Positions 41,633-52,809 are shown, counted from the first letter of the stretch. The stretch: 64,000 nucleotides of DNA from Gastracanthus pulcherrimus (GCA_949152435.1 OX424576.1:57659669-57723668); one strand, 5' to 3'. Translations and numbers: made by a program. Notes: a model not told the origin generated them from the sequence alone.

Positions 41633-41994
41633 TTCACTTGGGAGTTTACTCTCAACTTGCGAGTAAAATTCAAATGAAACCTCAATTAAAAGGTAAACAC
41701 TCAAATTGAGAGTAAATACACAGAATGACAGTCCACTGACAAGTTGAGGTTATGAAACCAGACTAAAATTGAGAGTCTGTAGTTAGGTGTTTTTTCTTTG
41801 AGTATTTAAAGTTGCGAATAACACAAGTTTAGAGTTAAGATAAAAGTATCGCTTAACTTGAGTCTTATACTCAACTTGACTGTTAGATAGCTGCCGAAAT
41901 CACCCTGAAGTTAGGTGTTACTTTGAGTGTTATGTTGAGGGTTTATTTTGAGTGTAAACACTCAAATATTGAGTGTCCTTTTCGTAAGGGTTAT

Positions 41995-42110
41995 AGAAGT
42001 AAATCACCGCATTATATTAATTACTTTAATATTTGATAAAATTTAATTCGCAAAATATTTCAGTGTTTCCTTAAGATTCATAGTCGGACGTTATGTCATG
42101 CGAATATCGG
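41995..42110. repeat. Dispersed repeat, complement of about 8730-8830
   Basis: GATAAAATTTAATTCGCAAA... through TCATAGTCGGACGTTATGTC matches the minus strand of the left region. Confidence 0.6.
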
Positions 42111-42214
42111 TATTTCAGATATGTATTCTTTTATCTTTTAGAGGGTGTAAGAATATCAGAGTGTTAGAGAGTAAGTGAGAGTATAGTAATATAAATAATA
42201 AGAGGGACAGAGTG

Positions 42215-42905
42215 AGAGAGAGATAGATATAGATAGATATACTTTTTATTCGTCACTATGACAAAATTTACTACTGTATGTACATTTAGTTAAAATTAGT
42301 TATCACATTATCAGTCATTGCATTTTTAAAACTTTTGGATCGCTATCACAGGTCGTCAATTTACAATCTAACAGAACATGATGTAGTCAGTTCTATCACA
42401 TATCTTTTTGTCAACTTAATAATATAAAAATAAGTAGATAACTACGTACATCTATCACATCAAGTATAAAACACGCTTTCATTCTTGCTTTATTCTTATA
42501 ATCATTCACGCTAATAATTACACTTACTTTACACTTAACACTTAAAATAAACTAGGACTATACAGGCTTCTGACTACTCACTTCTGTGGAATCTTGTCAT
42601 CGTGTAATTGTTTAAGATGCCCACCTAACGCCGTTTTAAACTTACATAGTGATGGCAGACATATTACACTACAGGCAAACAAGCTCCAGAGGCGTGCACC
42701 CCGGGCCCTAAAATAATGTAGGCCCTTATCAGTGCGTGGTTCCGCAACTGAGAGCACTTTCGTACCTCCCCTACCCGAAGTCCTGGCCTGATTTTTTTCA
42801 AAAAGAGCAGTAAGATACGTTGGCTGACGCATAACAACCGCTTTATAAAGCAGCAGCCCCATGAAATACTCTCTCCTCGCTTTCATATCCAACTATCCCA
42901 GGTTA
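42215..42905 (-). pseudogene. LINE fragment: ORF2 C terminus and 3' end
   Basis: The minus-strand frame 42578-42892 (104 codons) ends a non-LTR reverse transcriptase ORF: it carries RREYFMGLLLYKAV, RTDKGLHYFRARGARLW and SLCKFKTALGGHLKQL, the usual pattern of the region after the polymerase domain. In-frame text continues a few codons upstream past a TAG (Trp to stop) near 42900. The 3' region (42215-42577) ends at a simple AGATAGATATAGATAGATAT tract, like a LINE tail. It is strongly 5'-truncated, which is normal for LINE insertions, and is a different family from the two larger LINEs here. Confidence 0.7.
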
Positions 42906-42969
42906 TTCCTGCATGGAGTGATATGCTCGTCCCACCTAGCACCACATATATACCTTACACATGAATTTT

Positions 42970-43014
<45 letters not shown>

Positions 43015-43015
43015 C
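42970..43015. repeat. (GA)n microsatellite
   Basis: GAGAGAGAGAAAGAGAGAG run; codes only Arg/Glu repeats. Confidence 0.95.
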
Positions 43016-43019
43016 GCAT

Positions 43020-43700
43020 GAAAATGAACACATTCATTATTTTGTGTATATATATATATATATGTATATATACACCGGCCATGCTACCTAACATCCCCAT
43101 CAGTACACATGTACTACATTATCCATGCACGCTACTGTTTACATACTCTACTATCCATAGTTGTTTAAAAAATAAGAAAAATGTGTTATCTCAAATAAAG
43201 AATCGGAGAAATAGCAAATAATTGAGCAATCATGTTGAGAGATTAAAAATCATAGGATTTCTGATTCAAAATGTTTGTAACTATTGTACATTTGGGGTAT
43301 GTTTCGTTAATGCTGTAATAATCTGGCAGTGCCGATATTACACACTTTGATTATATATATTCTTTTAAATAGATTAATCATTGTACGTTAATTTATTAAA
43401 CATACTTCAGATAAGAAATCAAGTGAGAAAATGTGTTAAATTTTCAGGGTTATTTCGCCTCATTTAGTATTTAAAGGCACTAAAATTTTTCTGTAGTGAC
43501 CCTTTAATTTACGTATTCGATTATCCTCATATTGTCATAAAACCATCGTCTAATTAGTTTTATGTAAACATATGATTTAATACTTTAATATTTAAAACTT
43601 CATGATATCATTAATAATTATCCTTTTCATATTATAAATAATGCATATACATGATTCCATTTGATATTGGCATTGCTGATGTTCGAAAGCTTGGCGCGCC
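43020..43700. repeat. Dispersed repeat shared with 56.1-60.4 kb
   Basis: CTATCCATAG/CCACTATCC words (about 43110-43160), and later ACTTCAGATAAGAAATCAAG TGAGAAAATGTGTTAAATT (about 43407), resemble 56125-56190 and 60246-60290. The copy at 56-60 kb is split by the Kolobok element. No gene. Confidence 0.5.
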
Positions 43701-43714
43701 TAGGTGCCTAGTAG

Positions 43715-43990
43715 CGTAAAAAGTATCTTTTCTGTGTATCTAGTATCTAGATACTCAAGTATCTAGATGCTTTGATTCAGATGCAGTATCTTTTTATTCG
43801 TATCTAGATACTTGACAAAGATATAGGGGTATCTTGTATCTTTTCTGTATCTTAAGCTTTGAAGTTACTGTAACAAGCTTATACCTTTTTCAAGTAGACA
43901 CTTCTGAAATATCTGCTATTTTTGAGAAAAGATACTTTGCGTATCTTTCCATGTATCTAGATACTTCTCATAAGATACTTGCCCATGACT
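43715..43990. repeat. GTATCTAGATAC-rich minisatellite
   Basis: About ten occurrences of TATCTAGATAC or shortened forms, each a self-complementary 10-12-mer, spaced irregularly. Non-coding. Confidence 0.75.
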
Positions 43991-44084
43991 GATTCCATTT
44001 AAAAGAGCGTAACCTAAATGTTAATAGTTCCGGAGATTTGTTAATACATTACACTCCCGATTACTCAACACCCGATAACTCGTT

Positions 44085-44325
44085 ACGCGAGTCATTTCCC
44101 CTTCATACGCATTCACGCATACATAAACACGCTCTCCCACCCAAGCGCCGCGCGCGGGCTCATCTGGGCTCCCCACCTAGGAAAATCGTCCCTACGGGCC
44201 GCCGCACAGCAACTTCCCTGGGGCGCGGAGGAGACTTCCGATAACTCATCATTCTCCTCTCCTACAGCCCCGTTTATGATGAGTTATCGGAAATCCACTG
44301 TACATCCCCTCCTCCCCCCCATAAA
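44085..44325. other. GC-rich block with a perfect 17-bp hairpin
   Basis: Between 44140 and 44230 the DNA is rich in CpG. TTCCGATAACTCATCAT at about 44235 is followed 24 bases later by its exact complement ATGATGAGTTATCGGAA. ATAACTC words also occur just upstream (about 44070). It may be the end of a small palindromic element. Confidence 0.6.
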
Positions 44326-45030
44326 ACTAAGGATTTTCTGCAGACGGGCTTTAATAAAAAAGCGTTGTAGAGAAACCTGTAGAAAGACATCTGCACGTTC
44401 TGAAAATTTGTGAAATAATTATACAGGAAATCTTATTAAAATGTTTTCTGATTGTTTCCAGATCAACCTGCTTATTATCTGATGAAAAAGATACTTATTC
44501 TGTACAATAAATTGCAGAAAAACATACAAAAATGTTACTAAATCAGCATACTATCTGATAAAAGATAATACTCATTCTGCACAATAAACTGCAGAAAAAT
44601 CTACAAAATTGTTACTAAATTTGCATAAATTACTGCAGAAAAATCTTCAGGAAAATCTGCAGATCAACCTGCTTACTATCTAATAAAAAATAATACTTAT
44701 TCTCCGCAATAAATTGCAGAACTTACAAAATTTTAACTAAATCTGCAAAACTTACTGCAGGAAAATGTGCAGATAAACCCTGCACATTATCAGATAAAAA
44801 ATTATATGTATTATGCACAATAAATTGCAGAAAAACCTACAAAATTGTTACTAAATCTGCATAAATTATTGCAGGAATATCGACATATCAACCTGCTTAC
44901 TATCTAATAAAAAATAATACTCATTCTGCACAATAAATTGCAGAGAAACCTACTAAATTGTAACTAAATCTGAAAAACGTACTGCAGAAAAATCTGCAGA
45001 TCACCCTGCATATTATCTGATAAAAAATTA
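44326..45030. repeat. TGCAG-rich dispersed repeat, inverse copy
   Basis: Several units such as AAATTGCAGAAAAACCTACAAA ATTGTTACTAAATCTGCA recur about every 120 bp, and the block is inversely related to 7655-8290. Non-coding. Confidence 0.7.
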
Positions 45031-45044
45031 TACAGTTAAATGAT

Positions 45045-45640
45045 CCATATATATATATATATATATATATAGATAGTTTCCTACAAATGCATTAATTTTT
45101 CATTTCAAATGGCGAAATATGCGTTTTCTGTATATTAAACGTGATAAACGGGCGAACTTTAAAATTAAATATCTTTTCGAAATTCCAGGTAACCTATACT
45201 GAAAATTCATCTGTGGAGTCAAATAATCTTTATTAACAATTACAAAATATATTTGGGTATTAAAGTTTAAAATTACTTTTCGGTCATACTTCCTTAAGTT
45301 GCGAAAAATTTATTTTCAATCCCTATATCCTTGTAGTAAAAAATCGATTTTAATCCCTATAGTAAAAGAATGTTTGTGATCACTGAAACCGATAAAAGCG
45401 TAATTCTAATTAAACGTGTTATAACTATGACATAGTGATAGAAAGGTCGATATGGAGACGATGGAAGGGTGTGGTAGCATAAGGGAACAAAATTAGGATA
45501 GGTAGAATAAGTGAGGAGGGTTTATAAGGGAAGTGAAGGCGGTATTTTTCTTAGCACAATAATAAAAATGATGATATAGACATCATAACGCTAAATTAAA
45601 CGTGGTTTTACTATAACATAGTGCTATGAGGATCAATGTA
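45045..45640. repeat. Short (TA)n tract and dispersed repeat
   Basis: (TA)n lies at 45047-45071. From about 45395 the text (ATAACTATGACATAGTGATAGAAAGGTC..., GAGGAGGGTTTATAAG) recurs in part at 45600-45660 and again at 53165-53300. No gene. Confidence 0.55.
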
Positions 45641-45659
45641 GAGATGATAGAATGGTGTG

Positions 45660-45765
45660 GTATGAATAAAGACGTGAGCAAGTGAGTAAGTAAGAGAACA
45701 AGTACGCGAGAAAGTGCGCGAGTAAGCGAGTGACAGAGTGCGTGTGTGAACAAATGAGTAAGTAT
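45660..45765. repeat. GTGAGTAAGTGCG-type minisatellite
   Basis: Degenerate 4-bp-based tandem repeat (GAGTAAGTGAGCAAGT...). The same type occurs at 53705-54080 and 55650-56000. Confidence 0.85.
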
Positions 45766-45875
45766 GGGATTTCTGGCTCACCTCCAGGCCACCTGCGTTG
45801 AAATTCACATGGGGTTTCTGGCTCACCTCCTGGCCACCAGCCCCAGAACCCGCATGAGTTTCTGGCTCACCTCAC
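45764..45875. repeat. Tandem repeat of about 43 bp, three copies
   Basis: TTTCTGGCTCACCTCC(A/T)GGCCACC recurs at 45768, 45810 and 45857 (last copy partial). The overlapping frames on both strands are by-products. Confidence 0.85.
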
Positions 45876-46023
45876 CCCCACCCGACCGTGCACACCAACC
45901 GGCGCCGGCCCGCATAGCGTATCTGGACCTGCACGCGCGAGTTCACAATGCGAAGCCCGCAACGCCATCTCGCGGCTAAACAGAAAGGGCAGGCGCCCCT
46001 TTCCCGCAAGAAATTGTGTGCAT

Positions 46024-46038
46024 ATGTGTGTGTGTGTA

Positions 46039-46114
<76 letters not shown>

Positions 46115-46155
46115 TTTGTGTATGCATGTATGTATGTGGGTGTGTGTACGTGTGT
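46024..46155. repeat. (GT)n microsatellite
   Basis: A near-pure GT run of about 95 bp with degenerate edges. It gives false Cys/Val and His/Thr frames. Confidence 0.97.
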
Positions 46156-46164
46156 GTAACTTAA

Positions 46165-46353
46165 GGGGTAACACCACTCTACAGCCGCTGTACAGCCGCC
46201 ATTTTGTATTTATATGTAAAAAAAAATATTTTTTTGTATCTCAATATATGTATAATAAACCCTCAAAAAATAAATTTGATCGCTTCTTTCCTACTCTTGT
46301 AAAAAATCGTACAAATCAGGCATTTTTTCGGGCCGCTAGAGTGGTGTTACCCC
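46165..46353. mobile_element. 189-bp MITE with TTAA duplication
   Basis: It is flanked by TTAA at 46161-46164 and 46354-46357. The inverted ends GGGGTAACACCACTCTA match over about 17 bases. The GGGGT(T/A)A start resembles that of the 2.6-kb Kolobok element at 56697, which also uses TTAA. Confidence 0.88.
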
Positions 46354-46357
46354 TTAA

Positions 46358-47325
46358 TTAATAATAGAAATAATAACAGTTTTATAATAATTAAAGTAAT
46401 ACGCAATTCTAATCATACTACGTTAAGTATTTTATTAAATTAAAGTTAAAAATGTACCTTAAATGTCTAGTAGTAATGGAGGTTATTTGAAGGTTAGATT
46501 TGTTTATATAACGACGCGTGCATTTAAAAAGTATGATTTACACAAAAAGTACCAAAGCCCCGAGTAAAATTTAAGTGTCTATATTAAAGAAAATATGATA
46601 TAAATAATAGAATGCATGTAGTCATATTTTAAAAATAACAATAAAAACAGAATAATGTAAGTTATGACGTAATTTGGAGAATTGGTAAACAAATATTTGT
46701 AGTTTTACAATGAAGTTTTATTACAAAATTTAATTTTCGACGTCAATCACAAAATTCTTGTTGACTAAGTTATGATTGACTAATTTTCGGAAATTATTAG
46801 TTATCAAATACTTTTAGTATTGCATATACATATTTCTATAATCTCGTAAGTTGTTATTTGTTGATAAAAATATTTATTTTGTCGGCATACTATATTGAAC
46901 ATTCAATAAAGTATAATAATGTATATTTTTAAAAACTAATAACTTTTCAAAACAAAATATATATTGGTTAGATTTGCAAACAAAATACGTTCTTGCTTAA
47001 AGCATAGTCTTAAGCAGATTCTAGCCAGATATTAGCTATAATTTGACTTATTAATAGCTTATTAATCGGGCTAATAATTAATAAGCTAACCAGCCATTCT
47101 AGCTAACTTTCTTAAAGGGAAAGTTCGAAGTTCACTCTACACATGAAACTCAGTTCAGTTACAAGTTCGTTTGTGAAAAAAGGAACGAAGTTCGTTCAGA
47201 ACTGAACTTTGTCACGAACCAAGTTCATTTGAACGAGTTCCTATCCAACACTTGTTATATGTAATTATATATAACTATATATGCTTTTTATGTATAGTTA
47301 TTTAAAACCAAATTTGTGCAACTCC
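46358..47325. other. AT-rich non-coding stretch with small palindromes
   Basis: AACGAAGTTCGTTCAGAACTG and nearby GAACTTTG/AAGTTCG words (about 47120-47240) form overlapping inverted repeats. No gene. Confidence 0.5.
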
Positions 47326-50043
47326 AAGAAAACCCCCAGGAAAGACTGGCTAATAAGAGCAATATTGAACTCTTGTAATACAAAAGAAATTACTATACAA
47401 ACGACTAAAACATAATCCAGATAATGATGAACTGAAAGACAATTACAAAAAATTTGTTAAAACTCTAGATAAGATCATTAAAGCAGCAAAAATAGAATAT
47501 GACAAGAAAACAATAGAGATTAATAGAAATGATCCAAGAAAACTCTGGGCTTGTATAAATAATAAAATTGGGAAAAATAAAATCAGAAACGATACTACTA
47601 TTACTCAGTTGAAAACTAAGGATATTAGAATAATTAAAAGTAGGAAAGAAATTGCGAACAAAATGAATAAGTACTATTGTAAACTTGGAGTAATACTGAG
47701 TAAGAAAATAAAGATACCAAAACATAAAAAATTAGAACTACCTAAAAGTAATCCAAAAACAATCTTTATAAAACCTACAAACGAATTTGAAATTATAAAG
47801 ATAATAAACAATTTAAAACTGAAAAAAGGTGGTGTAGATAATATTAATGCAAAGGCATTGAAAACTATAGCTACAACTATAGCAGACACTTTGGCTTATG
47901 TAATTAATCGCTGTATCGAAACATCAATTTGGCCAGATATGCTGAAGGAGGCTGAAGCGATACCAATATACAAAGCAGGGGGAAAAACTGATATGGGAAA
48001 CTATAGACCTATATCGTTAATTTCAAATATAGCAAACATTTTTGAAAAAATCATACACAATAGAATTATAGACTTTATAAGCCATAGTAATATATTAAGT
48101 AAAAACAATTTGGATTTATCAAGAATATACGCACTTAAGGTGAATTAAGCCTTATATCTAAAACAATTTATGAAAATTTAGATCAAAGTAAACCCATAGC
48201 TATTACGTTCCTAGATTTGGAAAAAGCTTTTAACACAGTAAATTATAAAATACTGTTAGATAAGCTTTACTCATATGGTATAAGAGGAAAGGCGCATAAA
48301 CTAATTACAAGTTATTTAACCAATAGAAAACAAAAAGTAAGAATAGGTTCACATGTAAGTGAATTTGAGAACGTTAATACCGGTGTCCCTCAAGGGACTA
48401 TACTTGGGCCTCTACTTTTTATACTTTATGTGAATGACTTGCTAACAAACATGCCAGACAATTCCATCCTGTCCTATGCAGATGACACTGCTGTAATAGC
48501 AAATGGAAAAACTTGGTCTGAAGTTGAAAACAAAATGAACATATACTTAGAAGATGTCTCAACATGGCTCAGACTAAATAAATTAACATTAAATATGCAA
48601 AAAACTGTTTATATAACTTTTGGAAACTATTGTGACAGTGTACAACAGAAAATTGAAATTAAAATCAATAATGAAAAGCTAAAGAGAGTGAATGAAGCAA
48701 AATATTTGGGTATAATTTTCGATGAGAATATGAGATGGACCAAACATATTCAATATCTTATAAATAAGACAAGATACCTGATTTTCATCTTTAGTAAAAT
48801 TTCTAAATTTATGGAAACTGATACTTTAAAAATTATATACTATGCTTTCTTCCACAGCCTTATTAGTTATGGCATAGGGAAGGATGGGGTATTGCCGGTC
48901 ACCTAAGCTAACGTGCTTGTTATTTCCACTATCAAATTGTCTTTTTTAACTTTTAAATAATTATTATGTTAGTTCAAACCATTGACTTTAAATATTTTTT
49001 ATTGGTTTAATATACAAATTTAAGGCATCGAAGCTATTAGTCGAAATAAAAAAAAAGCATTTTGACCGGATTTACCCTACTTCAAAGGGTAATACCGGTC
49101 AGCCGTGGTTCAATTCCGGTCACTATTAGAAAGTTACTTTTATAGGTGAAAAAATTCTTTAAATCAATTATATGAACTTTCATATGACATAACCACTGTT
49201 CAATCAAAAACACTTAAGCAAAGTTGCCCTACCTGAGAGCGCAGCGCAACGTTTTCATAGCCGCACTTTCAGGAGCGTCATATAAATAACATTGTGACCG
49301 GGATTACCCCAATTCTGCTTAGTAATTTAAATTGAAATGACAAAAAAGCAATAAGTTTATACTCTTTTTTCTTCACTACTTTGTATTCTTAAATTGTTCA
49401 AATTAATAAAGTTGCAAAAAATAACTGCATAAAGTAACAAATAATATGCATAAAAGCTTATTTTATAGACCAGATTTCTTATAAGAAATGTAGGCCTACA
49501 CTTTGATTGTGTATAATTCCTCAATAAAACTAAATAGAAGGTTGTTTGGACATTAGATTAATTGCGTTTTATGTTGCGTTTAATATACTATTCTAATTAT
49601 TACCTAAAAATGTTTAGATTATTGAAAATAAGGGTGACCGGAATTAGCCAGTGACCGGCATTACCCCGTTCTCCCCTAATCGCGTGGAGTGGTGCGTATC
49701 AAAACAAACTACACTTATTGCAAACAGTTCAAACAAACATTTTAAAAATTATACATAAAAATACTTTTCAAAAAATAATTCCACTTAACCTACAGCAATT
49801 ATTTGCAAATAGAGTCTTCGGTATAACTATGAAAATTTTAAAGATCAGTATATCAACTCGACGAGTAAAACAAGAAACAAACTATTAATTTTACCAAAAT
49901 ATTACAAAACTGTTAGGACTAAAAATAGTTATATTAAAGCAATCAGTATCTTTAATAAATTGCCAAATAAACTAAAAATGTTAGATATACAACAAAAAAT
50001 AAATATAAAAAAGATACAGGATTGGTTGAGAAATAATAAATGA
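47326..50043 (+). pseudogene. LINE ORF2: reverse transcriptase, frameshifted and split by a transposon
   Basis: Coding text starts PRKDWLIRAI, changes frame near 47390, and runs as a 179-codon frame (47609-48148) with IPIYKAGGKTDMGNYRPISL and ISNIANIFEKIIHNR. After a frameshift near 48120, the second frame (48217-48906) holds TFLDLEKAFNTVN, GVPQGTILGPLLFILYVND and the catalytic YADD. It stops at LISYGI, where the 800-bp transposon enters. Coding resumes in frame at 49679 (IAWSGAYQNKLHLLQTVQ) and ends FNKLPNKLKML...KIQDWLRNNK. No RNase H is seen. Reverse transcriptase of this type copies LINE RNA at the nick; this copy is dead. Confidence 0.88.
48877..49676. mobile_element. 800-bp TA-flanked non-autonomous DNA transposon (copy B), inside the LINE
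   Basis: The left end GGGAAGGATGGGGTATTGCC GGTCACC and the right end (complement GGGGAGAACGGGGTAATGCC GGTCAC) form imperfect inverted repeats. TA lies at 48875-48876 and 49677-49678. Its removal with one TA restores the LINE reading frame exactly. It has a second, right-end copy at 1-593. It contains no transposase. Confidence 0.92.
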
Positions 50044-50206
50044 AATAAACACTGCAACGACAATAGATTGCCAACAATTTAAATTATGGCTTTTATCGCT
50101 GTGCAACCGAAATGAATGTGTATAGCAGTGCCAAATATCCTCTAAATTACAGTTATTACTCCAGCAGAGAAAAGCAGCACTCATTGAAAGCAAACTGGAC
50201 ATTAGT

Positions 50207-50710
50207 ATGTATGGATCCAGAGAAGACTCAGTATTGGCTAATAGTATAATGCTTGATATTAGAACATACATTTGTGCTAAGGACAAATGTAAATCATACA
50301 ATAATCGCAAACATCGGCATATCTCCAACTACAATTACAATAAACTGATAAACTCATATCCAAAAATCAGCAATAGTCTATATAATATAACAAACGAAAT
50401 AATAAATATATTGACACACAAAACAGAAAACGGAAAAGCGAATATCAAATACATAAAATTTGTTAAAGGAGCAAATAATGATTTAGATGTTAATAAAGAT
50501 CCAAATATAGAAAAATATAAACCAGTAGAAACGGTCTTCATCAAGATTGATGAAATGGCTGAAAAGAACAACAAGAAAGCTAGAAAAATGGAAGCAACGG
50601 TTGCACCTGGACAGAAGATTAACAAATCAGCATGTCACAGAATGACATACGGAGATATCAACTACCTAGGATCGAGCAAGGCGATTTTTTACTTTGACAT
50701 TGAGGAATAA
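50207..50710 (+). CDS. Unrecognised 167-codon reading frame
   Basis: It starts MYGSREDSVLANSIMLDIRT and ends MTYGDINYLGSSKAIFYFDIEE. The frame stays open upstream to a TAG near 50137, giving QQRKAALIESKLDIS before the Met. Composition is normal for a folded protein: about 18% Lys, mixed charges, Cys pair CAKDKC at about residues 23-28, and no repeats. I do not recognise any family. It lies after a LINE ORF2 stop and before that LINE's tail, where no protein is expected. It could be a captured host or viral gene, or a LINE-specific third frame. Confidence 0.4.
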   Translation: MYGSREDSVLANSIMLDIRTYICAKDKCKSYNNRKHRHISNYNYNKLINSYPKISNSLYNITNEIINILTHKTENGKANIKYIKFVKGANNDLDVNKDPNIEKYKPVETVFIKIDEMAEKNNKKARKMEATVAPGQKINKSACHRMTYGDINYLGSSKAIFYFDIEE

Positions 50711-50736
50711 GAGGAAAACAAATTTTCACAAACTCA

Positions 50737-50991
50737 ATGTATCCACTTAAACAACAATCATCTTATAATGATATTGTAGTTATTGACTATATAGTCTTTA
50801 CATCAAACTGCAAATGTGATTCAGCTAACCAACACAAAGAGATGTTCCCACATTACAGAGTTACCTGTGCTGTTGGACTTACTTTCCCGGCTAGGCTCAA
50901 CACCATAGAAAGAATATTATATGCAAGAGATAATCACGTGACAACAGAAAAATTTACGATGGCAAGATCCATGTTAGTGAGGTATTGGTAA
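50737..50991 (+). CDS. Unrecognised 84-codon reading frame
   Basis: The frame begins MYPLKQQSSYNDIVVIDYIV 26 bases after the previous stop, and its text has a natural composition: TSNCKCDSANQHKEMFPHYR, then CAVGLTFPARLN and ending MARSMLVRYW. With the preceding frame it could be one gene broken by a stop and frameshift. No domain is recognised. Confidence 0.35.
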   Translation: MYPLKQQSSYNDIVVIDYIVFTSNCKCDSANQHKEMFPHYRVTCAVGLTFPARLNTIERILYARDNHVTTEKFTMARSMLVRYW

Positions 50992-51640
50992 TATTATAGT
51001 GTTAGGTCATAATGATTAAATTATAAGAATAAAAATATTTATAATATCAAAGAAAAATGTACAAAAATATAGAATCTTAAGCATGTGCAATGTAATCTTA
51101 ATTAACGCGAATTAATATAATATAGTCGTCACATTATTACTAACTATATAAAAATATCGAATCTTTAACACAATTTATAATGATAATATTAATTAATAAG
51201 GATTTATATGGAAATGTTAAAGAGAGATTATATATCACTGTTAAATTTTTAATAAATTATTAATAATGTTATATAGAGTTGGGATGAAGAGTCAGAAGAC
51301 CTTCGTAGCCCAACCAAAGTATGTATGAATGAATGGCGAAGGATGGAATGATCCATGTCCGGAAGTCCGACGTGGATACATTCTATCCTTATGAATGAAT
51401 GGTACTTGTATTGTACGGTTTAGTATGGCTGGAGGTTTTTGCTGTAATGAATACAGTAAAACTAACCAGCACTTTTTATTTTTGTTGTTAATCTGGACCT
51501 GCAAACAGGGAATACCAATTTCCTCTGCAGGATTTGCGGCGTTATAGTGTGTTATTGTGTAAATAATTTCTACATTGTATCGAATTTAGCAAATGTTATA
51601 TGTAACTCTGGAATAAATAAATAAATAAATATAACTATAC
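50992..51640 (+). other. LINE 3' untranslated region and tail
   Basis: From about 51280 a moderately GC-rich block (GTTGGGATGAAGAGTCAGAA...) ends TATGTAACTCTGGAATAAAT AAATAAATAAAT. The tetranucleotide tail marks the LINE 3' end. The part from 50992 to 51280 is AT-rich and unassigned. Confidence 0.6.
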
Positions 51641-52790
51641 ATGACAAATTTGGATTTCTCAATGAAAAAGCGTTATATTTTAAAAATTATAAAATTAAAA
51701 AAACAAAAAAAATTGTTTAATTGGCTTGTACGTTATTATGTCAGAAATATGCATATATTCGTAAAATAAAAATTCCGATTTTGAATTTTTAAAATTTGTA
51801 CAAATTGAAAAGAATTATTTTTGTCATTTTATACGTTTGATATGTCAAAAAGATGCATATATCCATAAATTTCATGTAATTTTCTTTGCATTGGCATATT
51901 TTGCGATTACTTTCAGTTTATTTTTGTTATAGAGTTACAATTTAAAATTTTTAAAATATGTTAAAATTAAAAAAAAACATTTTTGAATATATAGAATACC
52001 CTATATGGATATTTTCAAATTAAATGAATTTCTTATGTTAGTTTTTATACTGCATTTTAATATCTAACCCGTCCAAATAAAATTCTTTCAATACATCAAC
52101 TATGATAAATGCTCAAATCTTACCTCAGTTGTTTATATAATTGTATATGGTCATATATAACCATTTATGACTATACCTCATTATAAGCGATCATGTATGA
52201 TCAGAAGTTTTTAAGAGCAGTTGTATAGAGACAAAAGTTTCATATAATCAATTATAATTTTATGTGATTATATATATGATTATACACGACTTCGTATAAT
52301 TGTGTATAATTAGCACTTATAAAAATATCCATCAGATCCGTAATGTAGAATATAAAAAAATACAGGATACTTTTTTTCTTTTTTTAAATAGGTGGAAATA
52401 AAAACAGTTACAGTCGTTTAAAATTTATGGATTTTCAATATATATAGATATACTGCAATGATACATAGTCGCTGCTGAGCACTATAACTTTCATTATTGA
52501 TTTTTGGTAAAAAACTTGTTATTTAAGTATTTTAACTAAGATTATTTGAAAGCTATAAATAAGCTATAAAAAATGGGCCCAGAATGGTCAATTTTGGACA
52601 AGGTGGTCAATAGTTATGCTATGCCTGGGCTAGCGTAAATTGACGCTAGCCCAATCAGTGATATTTCAGCAATGCTGGGAGCTATACATATATAAATTTG
52701 TGTATAAGTTAGCTATGAGAAAGCTATAATTGTTAATGTTGGTTAAATTTGATTGTGCTGACTTGCCTGGGCTAGCGTCAGGGACGTTCC
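51641..52790. other. AT-rich non-coding stretch
   Basis: Mostly A/T-rich text. GGGCTAGCGTAAATTGACGC TAGCCC (about 52627) is a short perfect hairpin, and CTGGGCTAGCGTCAGGGACG recurs at about 52768. No gene. Confidence 0.55.
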
Positions 52791-52809
52791 ACGTGCACTT
52801 AGGTATGCC

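Larger units (their letters stand above)
32093..41989. mobile_element. 9.9-kb segment with 1.3-1.8-kb inverted-repeat arms, containing a LINE
   Basis: The left arm (32093-33399) and right arm (40153-41989) are inverted copies. They begin CCTTACGAAAAAGACACTCA and end ...GAGTGTCCTTTTCGTAAGG. The outer 350 bases of each arm are made of ACTCAA/TTGAGT words in alternating orientation. Next comes a tRNA-like segment, then an AT-rich part with (AATA)n, and at the inner edge TTCCGGGAATGAAAAAGTCA. The arms have diverged moderately, and the right arm has about 0.5 kb extra. I see no clear target duplication. A TIR transposon or an inverted segmental duplication are both possible. Confidence 0.75.
47326..51640 (+). 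mobile_element. 5'-truncated LINE (Jockey/CR1-like) with AATA tail, interrupted
   Basis: The element lacks ORF1 and the endonuclease, starts inside ORF2 at about 47326 and ends in (AATA)n at about 51612-51636. ORF2 ends at about 50043. The 3' untranslated part is recognisable from about 51280. An 800-bp DNA transposon (48877-49676) lies inside ORF2. Between 50044 and 51280 lie two unexplained reading frames. Confidence 0.75.

Noticed and set aside
45867..46361. Open frames on both strands across the (GT)n tract
   Set aside because: Cys-Val and His-Thr repeats from a dinucleotide run; no conserved sequence.
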